Shown here: positions 36,255 to 45,460 of the stretch, in pieces | How positions within the stretch are numbered: the first letter of the stretch is position 1 | Layout of the letters: each line of letters opens with the position of its first letter | Source: Ganoderma boninense | Lineage: Eukaryota > Basidiomycota > Agaricomycetes > Polyporales > Polyporaceae | Assembly: GCA_002900995.3 (NCBI GenBank) | Contig: CM035305.1 | Coordinates: 3,084,467-3,148,466, forward strand | Direction: 5' to 3' | Length of the DNA: 64,000 bases | Notes under the pieces: model-generated | What the model saw: only the letters and a program-made list of their open reading frames with translations | Databases searched by the model: none | What the model was told of the DNA's origin: nothing | Position numbers and translations under genes: made by a program

Positions 36255-38141
36255 TCAGTCCGCTCTGGATAGCCAGGGATATTGAACCACGGATGTCTCG
36301 CCAGCTACGAGCTTGGAGTTCTCCTTGCCCGGAGCATCGGAACGTGTGGGCGCCGAAGTAGTCACGCTACAGAGTGAGCGAGGGATTAGTCGTGAACTTA
36401 CACAAAGAATAATTATATGATTGGAGGCTATACCTGGGCCTGGAGACGTTTTAGCAGGAACGATCTCACTGCGGTAACCGTCGCAAGAACGCGAGAGAGC
36501 AGTAGAGAAAGCAGGGGTTGGGATACCCAGAGAACAGCCTGTGCGATAATGCGACGCCATCCGGGGTTGTGCCTTGTGGACGGGCCTTGTGAAGAAGTCG
36601 TCGAAGAGCAGCGACTCCAAGTTGCCGTTCTTCTGGGTATGCGGCAGTGATGTCGCCCAGGAAACGGACTTGATGATGCAACCGCCGCGCCACATTTGCG
36701 CAATGCCGGCGTAGTTAAGGTTCCAGCTGAGCTGTAAATTCGGCAGCATAAGGAATCCCGGTTGAGGTTGGAATGCAATTGGCCACTGACCTCCTTAGCA
36801 GTCTCTCGCGCATGAGCATGAGCCCTGAGTGTAAGAGATGATCTTGGATGCATAGAGCGCCTGCTCAAGGTCGTCGATGAATTGCTTCTTGTCCCCCTTG
36901 AACGGCTCCTTCTGGGGACCGGCAATCTGCTTGCTTGCGCGGGGATTACGCTCCTCCTTGAAGGCCAGACAAGCAGCGAGCGAAGACAGCCTCGCCAATG
37001 AGCGTCACTATAGACGCCGATCAAGATCTGTCCGATCGCGCGCATACGTCATATCCACCACGCACCCAGGCATTGCCGGCGTCCAGGGCAGCAATAGCCG
37101 TCCATTTGCCAGTTCCCTTCTGGCCCGCCTTGTCGAGGATCTTGGTGAGGAGCGGCTCGCCATCATCGTCCTTGAACTTGAGGATGTTCGCGGTGATTTC
37201 ATGAGGAAGGAGTCGAGAACACCTTGTTCCAGGTCAAAAAAGATGTTAGCAATTTCGTCTTCATGGAGACCCAAACCCGCTTGAGAATGTCGTAAGCTTC
37301 AGCAATCAGCTGCAGTCACCATATCGATGCCTTGGCCCACAGGTCAGATGCTAGGGAAGGAATGCGTGGAATACTCTCACCGTTGTGGACCATTTTCACG
37401 TAGTGACCTGCGCCAGTTTCACCGACCCCAGTCACAGCAAGGCTCGCCGTTGACTTGGGCAGCCGTTTTCTGGAAGATCTCCTTGATGGATGGCCAAGCA
37501 GCGGGTGAACCACCAGGCATGAGGGAAGGACCGAAGCGAGCACCTTCCTCGCCGCAGACACACCGGAGCCAACGAAGAGAAGACCTTAGCCTCGAGCTCC
37601 TTGGTGCGGCGGATAGAGTCGGGATAGTGCGAGTTACCACCATCGATGATGATGTCACCCTTCTCAAGGTGAGGCACGAGTTGGGCGATAAACTGGTCAA
37701 CGGCATCGCCGGCCTTGACAAGAAGGATGATTTTACGGGGGCGCTTGAGCTTGGCAACGAGCTCCTCGATCGACCATGCACCTTGGGATTTGGTGCTACA
37801 TCAAACATACGAATACAGAGGGTGGGGATGGAGATTGAGCGGCTAGTGATACACCGGCTAGATAGAGTTGGACTAACCCTTAGCCTCGTTAGCGAGGAAG
37901 TGATCGACCTTGCTGGTTGTACGGTTGTAGGCGACGACAGTGAAACCTTTGTCGTTCATGTTGAGAATGAGGTTCTGGCCCTGGAGGGAACTGGTGAGCA
38001 AGGCGTGAGATGAGTTGAAGGCGGGAGGGGCTTACCATGACGGCCAAGCCGATGAGGCCAATATCACCGCTGGAAGGAAGGTTGGTTACGGCGTGAGGAG
38101 ATGGATGACAGGGAGGAGGATGCATACACGGGCGCAGACAT
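36255..38141 (-). pseudogene. GND1: 6PGD, second copy with scattered frameshifts (probable other allele)
   Basis: The copy aligns over its whole length to 30993-32875. The start ATG (38141) and first exons are clean. Towards lower coordinates single-base losses and gains break the frame, for example gccgcagacac for gccgccagacac near 37555 and ccttgttcc for cccttgttcc near 37222. Indel density rises steadily towards the contig end at 33777, while the 500 bases next to the insertion (37800-38359) differ from the first copy only by a few substitutions. It is most simply the same gene on the haplotype that carries the element. Confidence 0.8.
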
Positions 38142-38359
38142 TGTGGGGTACGAGAGGAGGACAAGAGAGGATGGTGGTGGTAGGAGAGAGGGATCGTTGG
38201 GATCGTGAAGAGAGCGTTGGGGGTGGATGATGGGTGATGAGATATGTAATCCCCGCCTCTGACGTCTTTGTCACGCCCGGTCCGGTCTGCATGACCGTGC
38301 GAGCCGCCTCTCCCGGCATCCCACAGGGACCAATCCTATCGACTCTCTCTCCCCGCCTA
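38142..38359. promoter_or_regulatory. 6PGD-proximal half of the shared promoter, filled allele
   Basis: 218 bases run from the 6PGD start to the insertion point and match 32876-33093 with a handful of substitutions. The TA at 38358-38359 is the left target-site copy. Confidence 0.8.
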
Positions 38360-38736
38360 CATACACGCGGGGATTTACAAAATTCGAGGGGGATGAGAAC
38401 GGAATGAAAAACGATAATGTAAAATGTCACCTTTTGCGCGAGATCTTCCCGTAGATAGAAATAGAAATTTATACATTGCCCAGAACGCCCGCGATAACGC
38501 GCCGTTTCGGCCTGCGTTCCGATCGCGTTACAATGTGACGTTCTACGTCACATTCTACGGTACGCCATACGTCATGGAGAACTTCAGGTTTGGCTGAAAG
38601 TTTAGAAGTCAATGAAATATCGAGTTTCGAGGCCGGGAAAACGTCAGAAATCACGCAAAGTTCTCGAAAACATTTTCGTCCGATTACAATTTCAAGTTTC
38701 ACGCGTTACAAAACATTCGTCGACATATGAAGTTCT
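38360..38736. repeat. Left terminal inverted repeat
   Basis: It begins catacacgcggggatttac and aligns by eye to the reverse complement of 59523-59894 over its full length, with roughly four in five bases the same. The best-kept block is the inner part (cacgcaaagttctcgaaaac and what follows). The outermost three to six bases differ between ends. Confidence 0.92.
38532..38554. repeat. 10-bp palindrome in left TIR
   Basis: Arms aatgtgacgt and acgtcacatt are perfect inverted repeats around a TCT spacer. The matching palindrome in the right TIR differs at paired positions. Confidence 0.85.
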
Positions 38737-40406
38737 CCACAAGAAAGAATACTGCGCCCGCTCTCGACGCGACGACCGCCCGCTGAGTGCCCGCCGAGTT
38801 CGCGCCAGTTGCCCTAGGCGGCGCCGCGCGCGCCCGTGTTGGTCGCGTTCTTCGCCTCGACCGGCGTGCCAGAACGCGGCGACGCAGGAGCCGAAAGCTT
38901 CCCCGGGCTGTAGACGGGTCAGCGGGAGTACGGGCGGCGGCGCGATCGAGCAAAAAGGTACTTGGAGGGGGAGGAGGAGCGACGCGCATGGTCACGCCCG
39001 GCCTTTAGGCCCAGGAAGGCCATAATAGGCTGTAGTAGGGTCAGAACTAAACAATAGTCATAGCAAACACAGGGAGAGGACATACCATGTACTTGATGTC
39101 TCTTGAATGACAAAAGGAAGCATGGTTGATGTTGTGGGTGAGGGGGATGAACTGGAGTGAGGAGATGGTGGTGGAGGAAAGGAAGGAGGAGGAGGAGGAG
39201 GGCGCCCTTGTTGAAAAGGTCTTCTGGGCGAGAAAGTTGGGGCCAGGACTGGGTAATGTGATCCGAGAAAGTTAAAACATATTTATTGCAGACTATCAAA
39301 AACACTATGGGCAGGAAAAGACGGTGCATTAGTACAGCTAATCGAGCGTCGCACCTCCATTCGTCTGCTTGAGAAAGTCTCATTAGCGAAGCAATAAAAG
39401 GTTGAGAACGAAGGCGACGCATAGTACGTACTTCGTTTGCCTCGTATCGCGTCGCCGTAGCACCTCCACGCTGTCCACGCAACCCAATGCGCGTTCCGAG
39501 CTACCGCAGTGGGTACGTTACGGGTTGGTGGATCAACGGAGGCGCCCGCCGCGCGAGTGGAACGACGCGCGCGCGCACTTAGATAGTTGCAGCGTTCGTA
39601 GCACCCCGCGCCCTCCTTTTTTACCAAATCGCAAGCGTCGACTTTGGGGCGTAACGCGCGACTGGGACTCACCGCGGCTCATCCTTTTCGCAGACCCCGC
39701 GACCACGGCAACGTTCTATGCGCCCATGCTGCCGCACCCCCCACCGCGCACACGTTGCGGGCCGCGTTCGTCGGGCGGGCTCTCTCGTGCGCAACGCCAT
39801 CCTTTCCTCCTGACGCTCGCGCGCTCAGCGTGATCGTCCCTCCGACCGCACCGCAGTGTCTGAAACGGACGCGGATGCGGAGAGGGTGCGGGCTGGCGTG
39901 CCACGGCCACGGCCCGCAGCAGGTGGGGCTCCCTGGCCAATGTTGGGATGACGACGGCCCATGCGCGTCCTACCGCGTTGGTGACAGCGGCGGAGCGGCG
40001 AAGGACAGGCGTCAGTGGTGTCGGACGCTTCTTTGAGGTCGACGCGCGTCGTCCCTATGCCCGCGAGCTCGAGAGACTCGAGAAGCAGGGCGGCGTGGCG
40101 AGGTGCGCGAGGTCCTAAGGGCGAACGCGATATGACACCCCACGATGAAGTCTACGCTGGGACCCGCGCTCATCGGGTAATGGGCTCGCGGACGCGCGAA
40201 AGGTGGGCGCTGCTACCGCGGATGTCGATGCTCATCGCTCCCTCCATCTATGAACCACAGACCAGTCGGACGGTTTCCGCTAGATGGTGCCCGCAGCCAG
40301 GGACAATCGCATTCACGCGAGTAATAACTTAGCGCATCTAGAGCCTTGGGTGTAGATTGCCAGCGTGCCGGGTTAAACCCGCACAGGGCGCTGTTCTGAA
40401 TCAAAA
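38737..40406. other. GC-rich region of the element without recognised gene
   Basis: This 1.7-kb stretch is rich in CpG (gcgcgcgcgcac and similar). It contains overlapping reading frames of 70-190 codons on both strands, none with a recognisable domain or a plausible spliced protein. A polypyrimidine/polypurine tract (gaggaggaggagg type) lies near 39160-39205. It could be a decayed nested insertion or a regulatory zone. Confidence 0.4.
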
Positions 40407-43346
40407 TTAGACAAAAGGGGCGCCGCTACAGCCGTGCTTCCAACCGTAGATACATAGGTACTTGGGCTCATTATCCTGGTAGTACGTGTCAGCGTGGTGG
40501 ACTAGAATAGAACGAGTCGCCAACCTTATACAAGGGCAAAATGACCACGTCGCCTGTCGGCATCTTCCATCGGAGAAACTGGCAGATGACGCTTGTCTGA
40601 TCAACTAGTTCCAGTGGGCCAAGTCGCGCTGATCGAACCGTGGCTGGGAAATCCGTGTAGTATTGGAAGGGATCGTTTTCGGAAGTTGGTAGTTGACGTT
40701 GCACTGCCAATACAACTCGCTGATCGACCTGATAGATGTACTTGATAGAACCATACTCAGCAGTGGACGCCTGTGATCGAGGATAATACAGGACAAGGCT
40801 GTTCCCGACATGGGTTGATGATCTGGAAAGCGTATAACTTTCGTGTTTACAACGGGCGACCAAAGTCAATCGACCGAGGTCATCGGGGGGGAGCAGGGGT
40901 AACAAGTCGGCAGGAACACTTGGATGTGTCGAGGCGCGGTGTTTGGTGGAACTCTCTGTAGTGGAGGTGGTGGTACTGAAGTTCCAACTACCGTACGCCT
41001 TGTCAAAGAAACACTTTACTTGCCGAAGTGCTTCCGGGCAGTCAGGCCTGTTGAGCCACCGACGGAGCTTGGCCGCTCTTAGGAAGGAGTCTATCAAACT
41101 TGCTTCCAGTTGACCTGTGCCGACATTATCAAAGTCAACTCATTTCATTCAAATCGAAGAAACTTACCAAACTTGTCATTGTGGGGCGTGCGCTGCAGCT
41201 GTCCGATGAGACGCTCAAAAGGAAAGCACCACCACGAGTATATGGGTCCGAACAGGAGCAGGAAGTCGAATATATGAAAGGCAACATGGTTGTTGGTCCG
41301 GTCAGAGTATGAGCCAGTGTGAATCTCTTGAAGGCCACGAAGCCAGCGTGCGAGGTAAGCACGGTACTTGCGCGCGCGCGCTTCAGACATGGTCCTTTTG
41401 CACAGGACGACCACGGCTGAGACTAGGAGCATGGTATTGTCGAGGACGCGCCGAAAGAACGCGCCAATCTCAGGGGTAGCATGGGAGGAGCCTGCACCCC
41501 ACAGAGTGACAAGCGCAATCGGCAAGTAGACTGTGCACATGATTTTCCACTCATCAGCCTTGAGAGTCCCTGCAGCTGCGTCGCCGAAGTTTTGAGGGAC
41601 AGAACTCAGCCAAGTTGGCTTATCGCAGTGGCAAATCACGTCGCGGATTCGGTCCATGACGTCCAGCGTCGCAATCTTCTTCGTGCCGGGATTTGCGGAG
41701 AGTGGCTTCGATCGACGCTAATGGTTTGAAGTTAGTCTGTTGCCTATGTGAGCGAAGAGACAAGATACTTGCCCATGTCACGAGCGCGTCCACCCAGAGT
41801 CGTTTTGTCATCTTTGTTTTCGAGGGTAGCTCCAGACCACGCCCGACGAAACTCAGAGCCTTCAAGTTCTTGCTTAGCAGTCTGCGATGGAGGTCCTCTA
41901 GTCCCTGCTCCTGCTCCTCTTGGCCATCGCCGACATGCCGACAAAGCGCGTGACCGATGGATTCTACCTGGCCTACTTCCTTGTCGGAGAGCCGGACCTT
42001 CTCAGGAAGTTGGCCGTTGGCTTCGGTATTCACGGCCGCGAAGGTGTGTTCAAAGGCAGGCAGAAGGACTTCCGTCTCCTTCGCATTTGCAGATGTCAAA
42101 ACGAGGATGTCGCGGAAGTGATAAGGAATGAGGCCTTCAAATATGCAGTGCATAGAATCGACCCACAAGCTGGCGGGTTGGGTCCCAGTAAGGTAACCGC
42201 ATAACTCTGACCATCGAACACCGTGCTGGGCGAAATCTTGTCCTGCTCCGATGGGCATTGTCGCATTGCGCCATGCCTCCGCTGTTCACGCATCTCCTGA
42301 GGATCCCGGAATACCCAATTCTCGAAGTCTGTGCGTCCACGGGTGCCCTTCCGGAACAGGTACAAACTGGCAGTAGATATGTGCAGAGTGGGATGCGAGC
42401 TGTGCCGTTTTGCGGGCTGCGACGAGATCCATGACGGCAGCGGCGACGGCCGATCGAGATATACAGCCATCGGGGTGCAGAGCAACGCGCGAATGGCGCG
42501 TACCTCGCTCCCACGACTCGCAAAATGTGTCTATGACGGGGGCCAGATAGAAGTTCAGCTCAGTCAGACGGGGTTCTCGTGGGCCCGGGATGATGGCGAC
42601 AAGACCGATGTTCTCGGACTTGTATCGATATTGGTAGGGAGGCTGAGGCATGCCAGGGAAATGATTGTGCAAGAGGTCGACGCCCCACGGACTGACATGC
42701 CTTCAACGTTGAAGCTGTCGACATGCAGGGCGAAAAGCAAACGCATCTCTTCCCCCCTATCAATGAATAGACGACTCGACTGCTTGTCGAACAAGAAAGT
42801 CCGCACAAACCCCGCCTGAAACGGCCCAGTAGCAAAAGAAGGAGGAGGTTCATTGCGCCGAATCTCGCCCATGGTCTCATCGCAGGAGGCATTGATGAGG
42901 CGTACATTTTCGGCGCAGGATAGAAGACCGCTCTCGTATTCCTTGAGATCGTGTACAACGTAGGGACGAACAGGCTTCTGGTTGTCGTTTCCTGGGTGCT
43001 GATCCAGCAGCGGCGTATTGCAGATTCCACCGCCAGACCCAAGTCGGTTGTGGCAGAGAGCAGGATACACGAGGCTATCGCTATCGGGGGCGTTGGAAGG
43101 TGGGTACACAAAATGACAGGTTGGGCAAGCTGCGTACGTGGTAGTACGGGCGGAGAGATTGAATCGCTCTAGAGCATGTTTGAGATTGGCGGGAATCTGA
43201 GAGATAATGTTCTGCTGAAGGGGGGTAACGGGCGCGCCCGAGGACGTGAAGCATAGGCCTAGTAATAACGATAGGCTTCCAAGAAGGAAATCCGACCCAT
43301 CTCGACTGAGTTTCCCGAGGACATTGAATACGATCCCAAGGAACAT
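40407..43346 (-). pseudogene. Tnp2-like (CACTA/EnSpm-related) transposase with frameshifts
   Basis: The pieces match the basidiomycete Tnp2 transposase family from memory. Order: N-terminal region from 43346 with a CPTCHFVYPP zinc-ribbon-like segment and PALCHNRLGSGGGIC; LFALHVDSFNVEGM; NIGLVAIIPGPREPRLTELN; SRSAVAAAVMDLVAARK and SHSAHIYCQF; VRWSELCGYLTG and LWVDSMHCIFEGLIPYHF; DKPTWLSSVPQNFGDAAAG with LKADEWKIMCTVYLPIAL; then FHIFDFLLLFGPIYSWWCFPFERLIGQLQ. Three frame jumps with no room for introns occur near 42637, 42350-42372 and 42281, so it cannot encode a full protein as written. The 3' end is uncertain (stop at 40489, or in another frame at 40407). Sequencing error could explain some jumps, but the neighbouring KDZ and TET genes are clean. 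Confidence 0.75.
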
Positions 43347-43941
43347 GGCAATTTGAGCAACGACATGAGCGCGACTGGCAGGTATATCGTAATGGTGTCC
43401 TGAAACATGCGTTAGATACGTTGTTATGACTGTTAAAAGATCACATAGTTACCCTAGTATATAGTAGTATTAGTAGCCCCCCGGCCATGACAAATCGCCT
43501 GCCTTAGTAGGGAATAGGTGCCGGCCGAGAGACCGCCATACTAATGTTATCCTACCGGCCGGCCTCCTCCCGAGTACATAGTGATCCCTCCTTCCCATGG
43601 ACGCTCTGACTGTGGTAGATAGATGATAGTGTGTATTCCACCTTTAATGTATTGTCATAATGTATGTTTTCGGTCACCTTCCGGTACTTGGTGGAATGGC
43701 CGGCCGGCCTACCACTGCTTGAAATCGCTGCACCGGCCGGTTAGTAAGTCAAGGTAGTAAGAGCAGCGTACCTCTATCGCCTTATTTCGTGGAAGAAGCG
43801 TGTTGTTTTTACGTTGTAGTGCTGTCTTACACAGAGGAAAGTTCATCCCTGCGCGGTGTTCGCGCTTAGGATGCTGCAGGCCTTCCAATTCCATATCACT
43901 GTCTCTGGCTTTTACATTCATGAACGTAATCTAGTTACAAA
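43347..43941. other. Intergenic with clustered CCGGCC palindromes
   Basis: Five ccggcc-containing sites occur within about 260 bp: 43481, 43521, 43555-43564, around 43698-43709 and 43733-43740. The last three are full ccggccgg palindromes. The stretch lies upstream of the Tnp2 relic and downstream of the repeat protein gene. No gene was seen. Confidence 0.6.
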
Positions 43942-45105
43942 TCATGACTCTGACTCTTTGTGATATGCTACATTCTGTAATTCATTCCATACCGCATCCA
44001 CCGAACTCCCATTCTGAACAAGGAACCGTTGGTATGCTCGCCATTGATGAGGCGCCATTGTGAACGACTGAGCAGATCCAGTACCACGAGGTTGTCTACT
44101 AGTGCCATCTAACGCCTCTGCGCCATCGTCCGAGGAGCTTAGACGGTCGCTGTTGACCTCATCGTCGAGCACACCGACCATCGGAAGCTCGGACGGTGAA
44201 GGGGAGGGGACATCGAAGTCGGAGTCCAGCTCTCCGACGGCAGGAATCTCCGAGGGCGAGGGCGAGGGAGCGTCGACTTCTGAATCAATGTCTGATTCTA
44301 GCACGCCTATGATCGGAAGATCGGATGGGGAGGGGGAGGGGACGTCGAAGTCGGAGTCGAGCTCCCCGACTGCAGGAATCTCCGAGGGCGAAGGAGACGG
44401 CACTTCAATATCGGAGTCGGCATCAGAGCCAAGTACGCCGACCACAGGGAGCTCGGACGGTGAGGGTGAAGGGACATCATCCTCGTAGTCGAGCACGCCG
44501 ACCACGGGCAGCTCAGATGGGGAGGGGGAGGGAACGTCCACATTGGAGTCGAGTAAGCCGAGCACTGGAAGCTCTGACGGCGAAGGAGAGGATGATGTTG
44601 GAGAGAGACTGACATCGACGTGCCCGACGCCCATCTCCCGAAGCTCCGAGGGCTCGGGGTTGAACCTATCGACATCGGAGTCTCGGCGGCTACCTATCAC
44701 AAGATTGAGCGGAGACAGAGAGTTCATCTCAACGCTCCTCACTGCCGATCCATTAGGAGTTGGGGATGTGAAAGGTTCCGAGTCTGACTCTGGGTCGTTG
44801 TTGGCAGCATTGAAGGCCCGGCTCGATGAATGACGCCTCATATGACTTGCATCACTTTGCGATAGCTGCGCATGTTCGGGGGAAACTTCCCCCACTATGC
44901 CAATAAAGAATGGTGGGGTCCGTATCGGCGTGGGTGTCTTGATACGAACTTGCTTTGAACCTATTGGTGGTTTTACGTTCCGTAAGCCGGAAAGGACGGA
45001 AGTAAGCTTACCTTCGCTTCCGGTGGCCAATAGGCTTCGACGGGGGGTCACTGGTCGCAGGGCGGAAGGTATTTCGGAGGCTCCACAGGTCGTCTGATTG
45101 TCCAC
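43942..45105 (-). CDS. Unknown acidic tandem-repeat protein (387 aa)
   Basis: A single uninterrupted frame starts MDNQTTCGASEIPSALRP at 45105. Residues about 166-323 are seven tandem units of 20 or 24 residues with the core PSPSPSELPVVGVLDSD, and a degenerate eighth (NPEPSELREMGV) precedes them. Units ending ELDSDFD alternate with longer ones ending SDIDSE, so a two-unit block was probably duplicated. The region is strongly acidic and rich in Ser/Pro and should be disordered. The C-terminal 40 residues (HQWRAYQRFLVQNGSSVDAV) look like a short folded helix pair. No signal peptide or membrane segment. The pure repeat frame without stops over 525 bases supports real coding. No function is recognised; it is divergent from the next large gene. 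Confidence 0.65.
   Translation of the reverse strand: MDNQTTCGASEIPSALRPVTPRRSLLATGSEGKLTSVLSGLRNVKPPIGSKQVRIKTPTPIRTPPFFIGIVGEVSPEHAQLSQSDASHMRRHSSSRAFNAANNDPESDSEPFTSPTPNGSAVRSVEMNSLSPLNLVIGSRRDSDVDRFNPEPSELREMGVGHVDVSLSPTSSSPSPSELPVLGLLDSNVDVPSPSPSELPVVGVLDYEDDVPSPSPSELPVVGVLGSDADSDIEVPSPSPSEIPAVGELDSDFDVPSPSPSDLPIIGVLESDIDSEVDAPSPSPSEIPAVGELDSDFDVPSPSPSELPMVGVLDDEVNSDRLSSSDDGAEALDGTSRQPRGTGSAQSFTMAPHQWRAYQRFLVQNGSSVDAVWNELQNVAYHKESES
44137..44661 (-). repeat. Coding minisatellite: 60/72-bp tandem units
   Basis: Seven to eight units encode PSPSPSE(L/I)P-type repeats. Unit lengths alternate between 60 and 72 bp and keep the reading frame. Confidence 0.85.
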
Positions 45106-45460
45106 CTCTAGGTATATCTTCAGTAGGAGTCATTTTTATTCAGTAGGGCTTTGTGGATCACCTCCGGCACTCTTGGTGGAACGCATAGGCCCATTCCACG
45201 ACGTCCCGGAACCTCTCGGACTCCTTCCTATTCCCATACGAAAGATTTTAGTGCCATGTTATAAATATCTAGCCGCAAGGATGCCTGACTGACCTCTCGA
45301 TGTTCGACGCTGGGGCGCCGGAAGTGAAGACATTGAAGGAAGATGATAGGCGCCGATCATGCGATTGCGCCCGATTGCGCTGACGATCGGCGCCTTTACA
45401 ACACCTCTCTCAGCCTCCTCCCAGTTTGTGCTACAACTCATCGATTCTAAATTTCTCCCC
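45106..45460. promoter_or_regulatory. Divergent promoter between two element genes
   Basis: About 355 bases separate the start of the repeat protein from that of the large plus-strand gene. A near-mirror pair cgatcatgcgattgcgcccg and gattgcgctgacgatcgg lies near 45353-45388. An in-frame upstream ATG at 45359 could lengthen the right-hand protein by 34 residues. Confidence 0.45.

Noticed and set aside
33777..38141. A real tandem duplication giving paralogues of DHX37 and 6PGD
   Set aside because: Truncation at a 100-N gap, indel-dominated differences that increase towards the contig end, and the reappearance of BCAT fit two haplotype contigs better.
38351..38359. An 8-bp target-site duplication
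   Set aside because: The bases left of 38360 and right of 59894 share only TA, and the empty site confirms it.
40340..40400. A tRNA-like stretch with gggttaaaccc
   Set aside because: No complete cloverleaf, anticodon arm or B box could be assembled.
40407..43941. A cleanly bounded nested CACTA element
   Set aside because: The Tnp2 relic is present but no matching CACTA-type ends or 3-bp duplication were found by eye.
44102..44833. Plus-strand frames rich in SDGEGEG repeats
   Set aside because: They are antisense to the tandem-repeat protein; the minus-strand frame is longer, has a start and stop, and a non-repetitive end.
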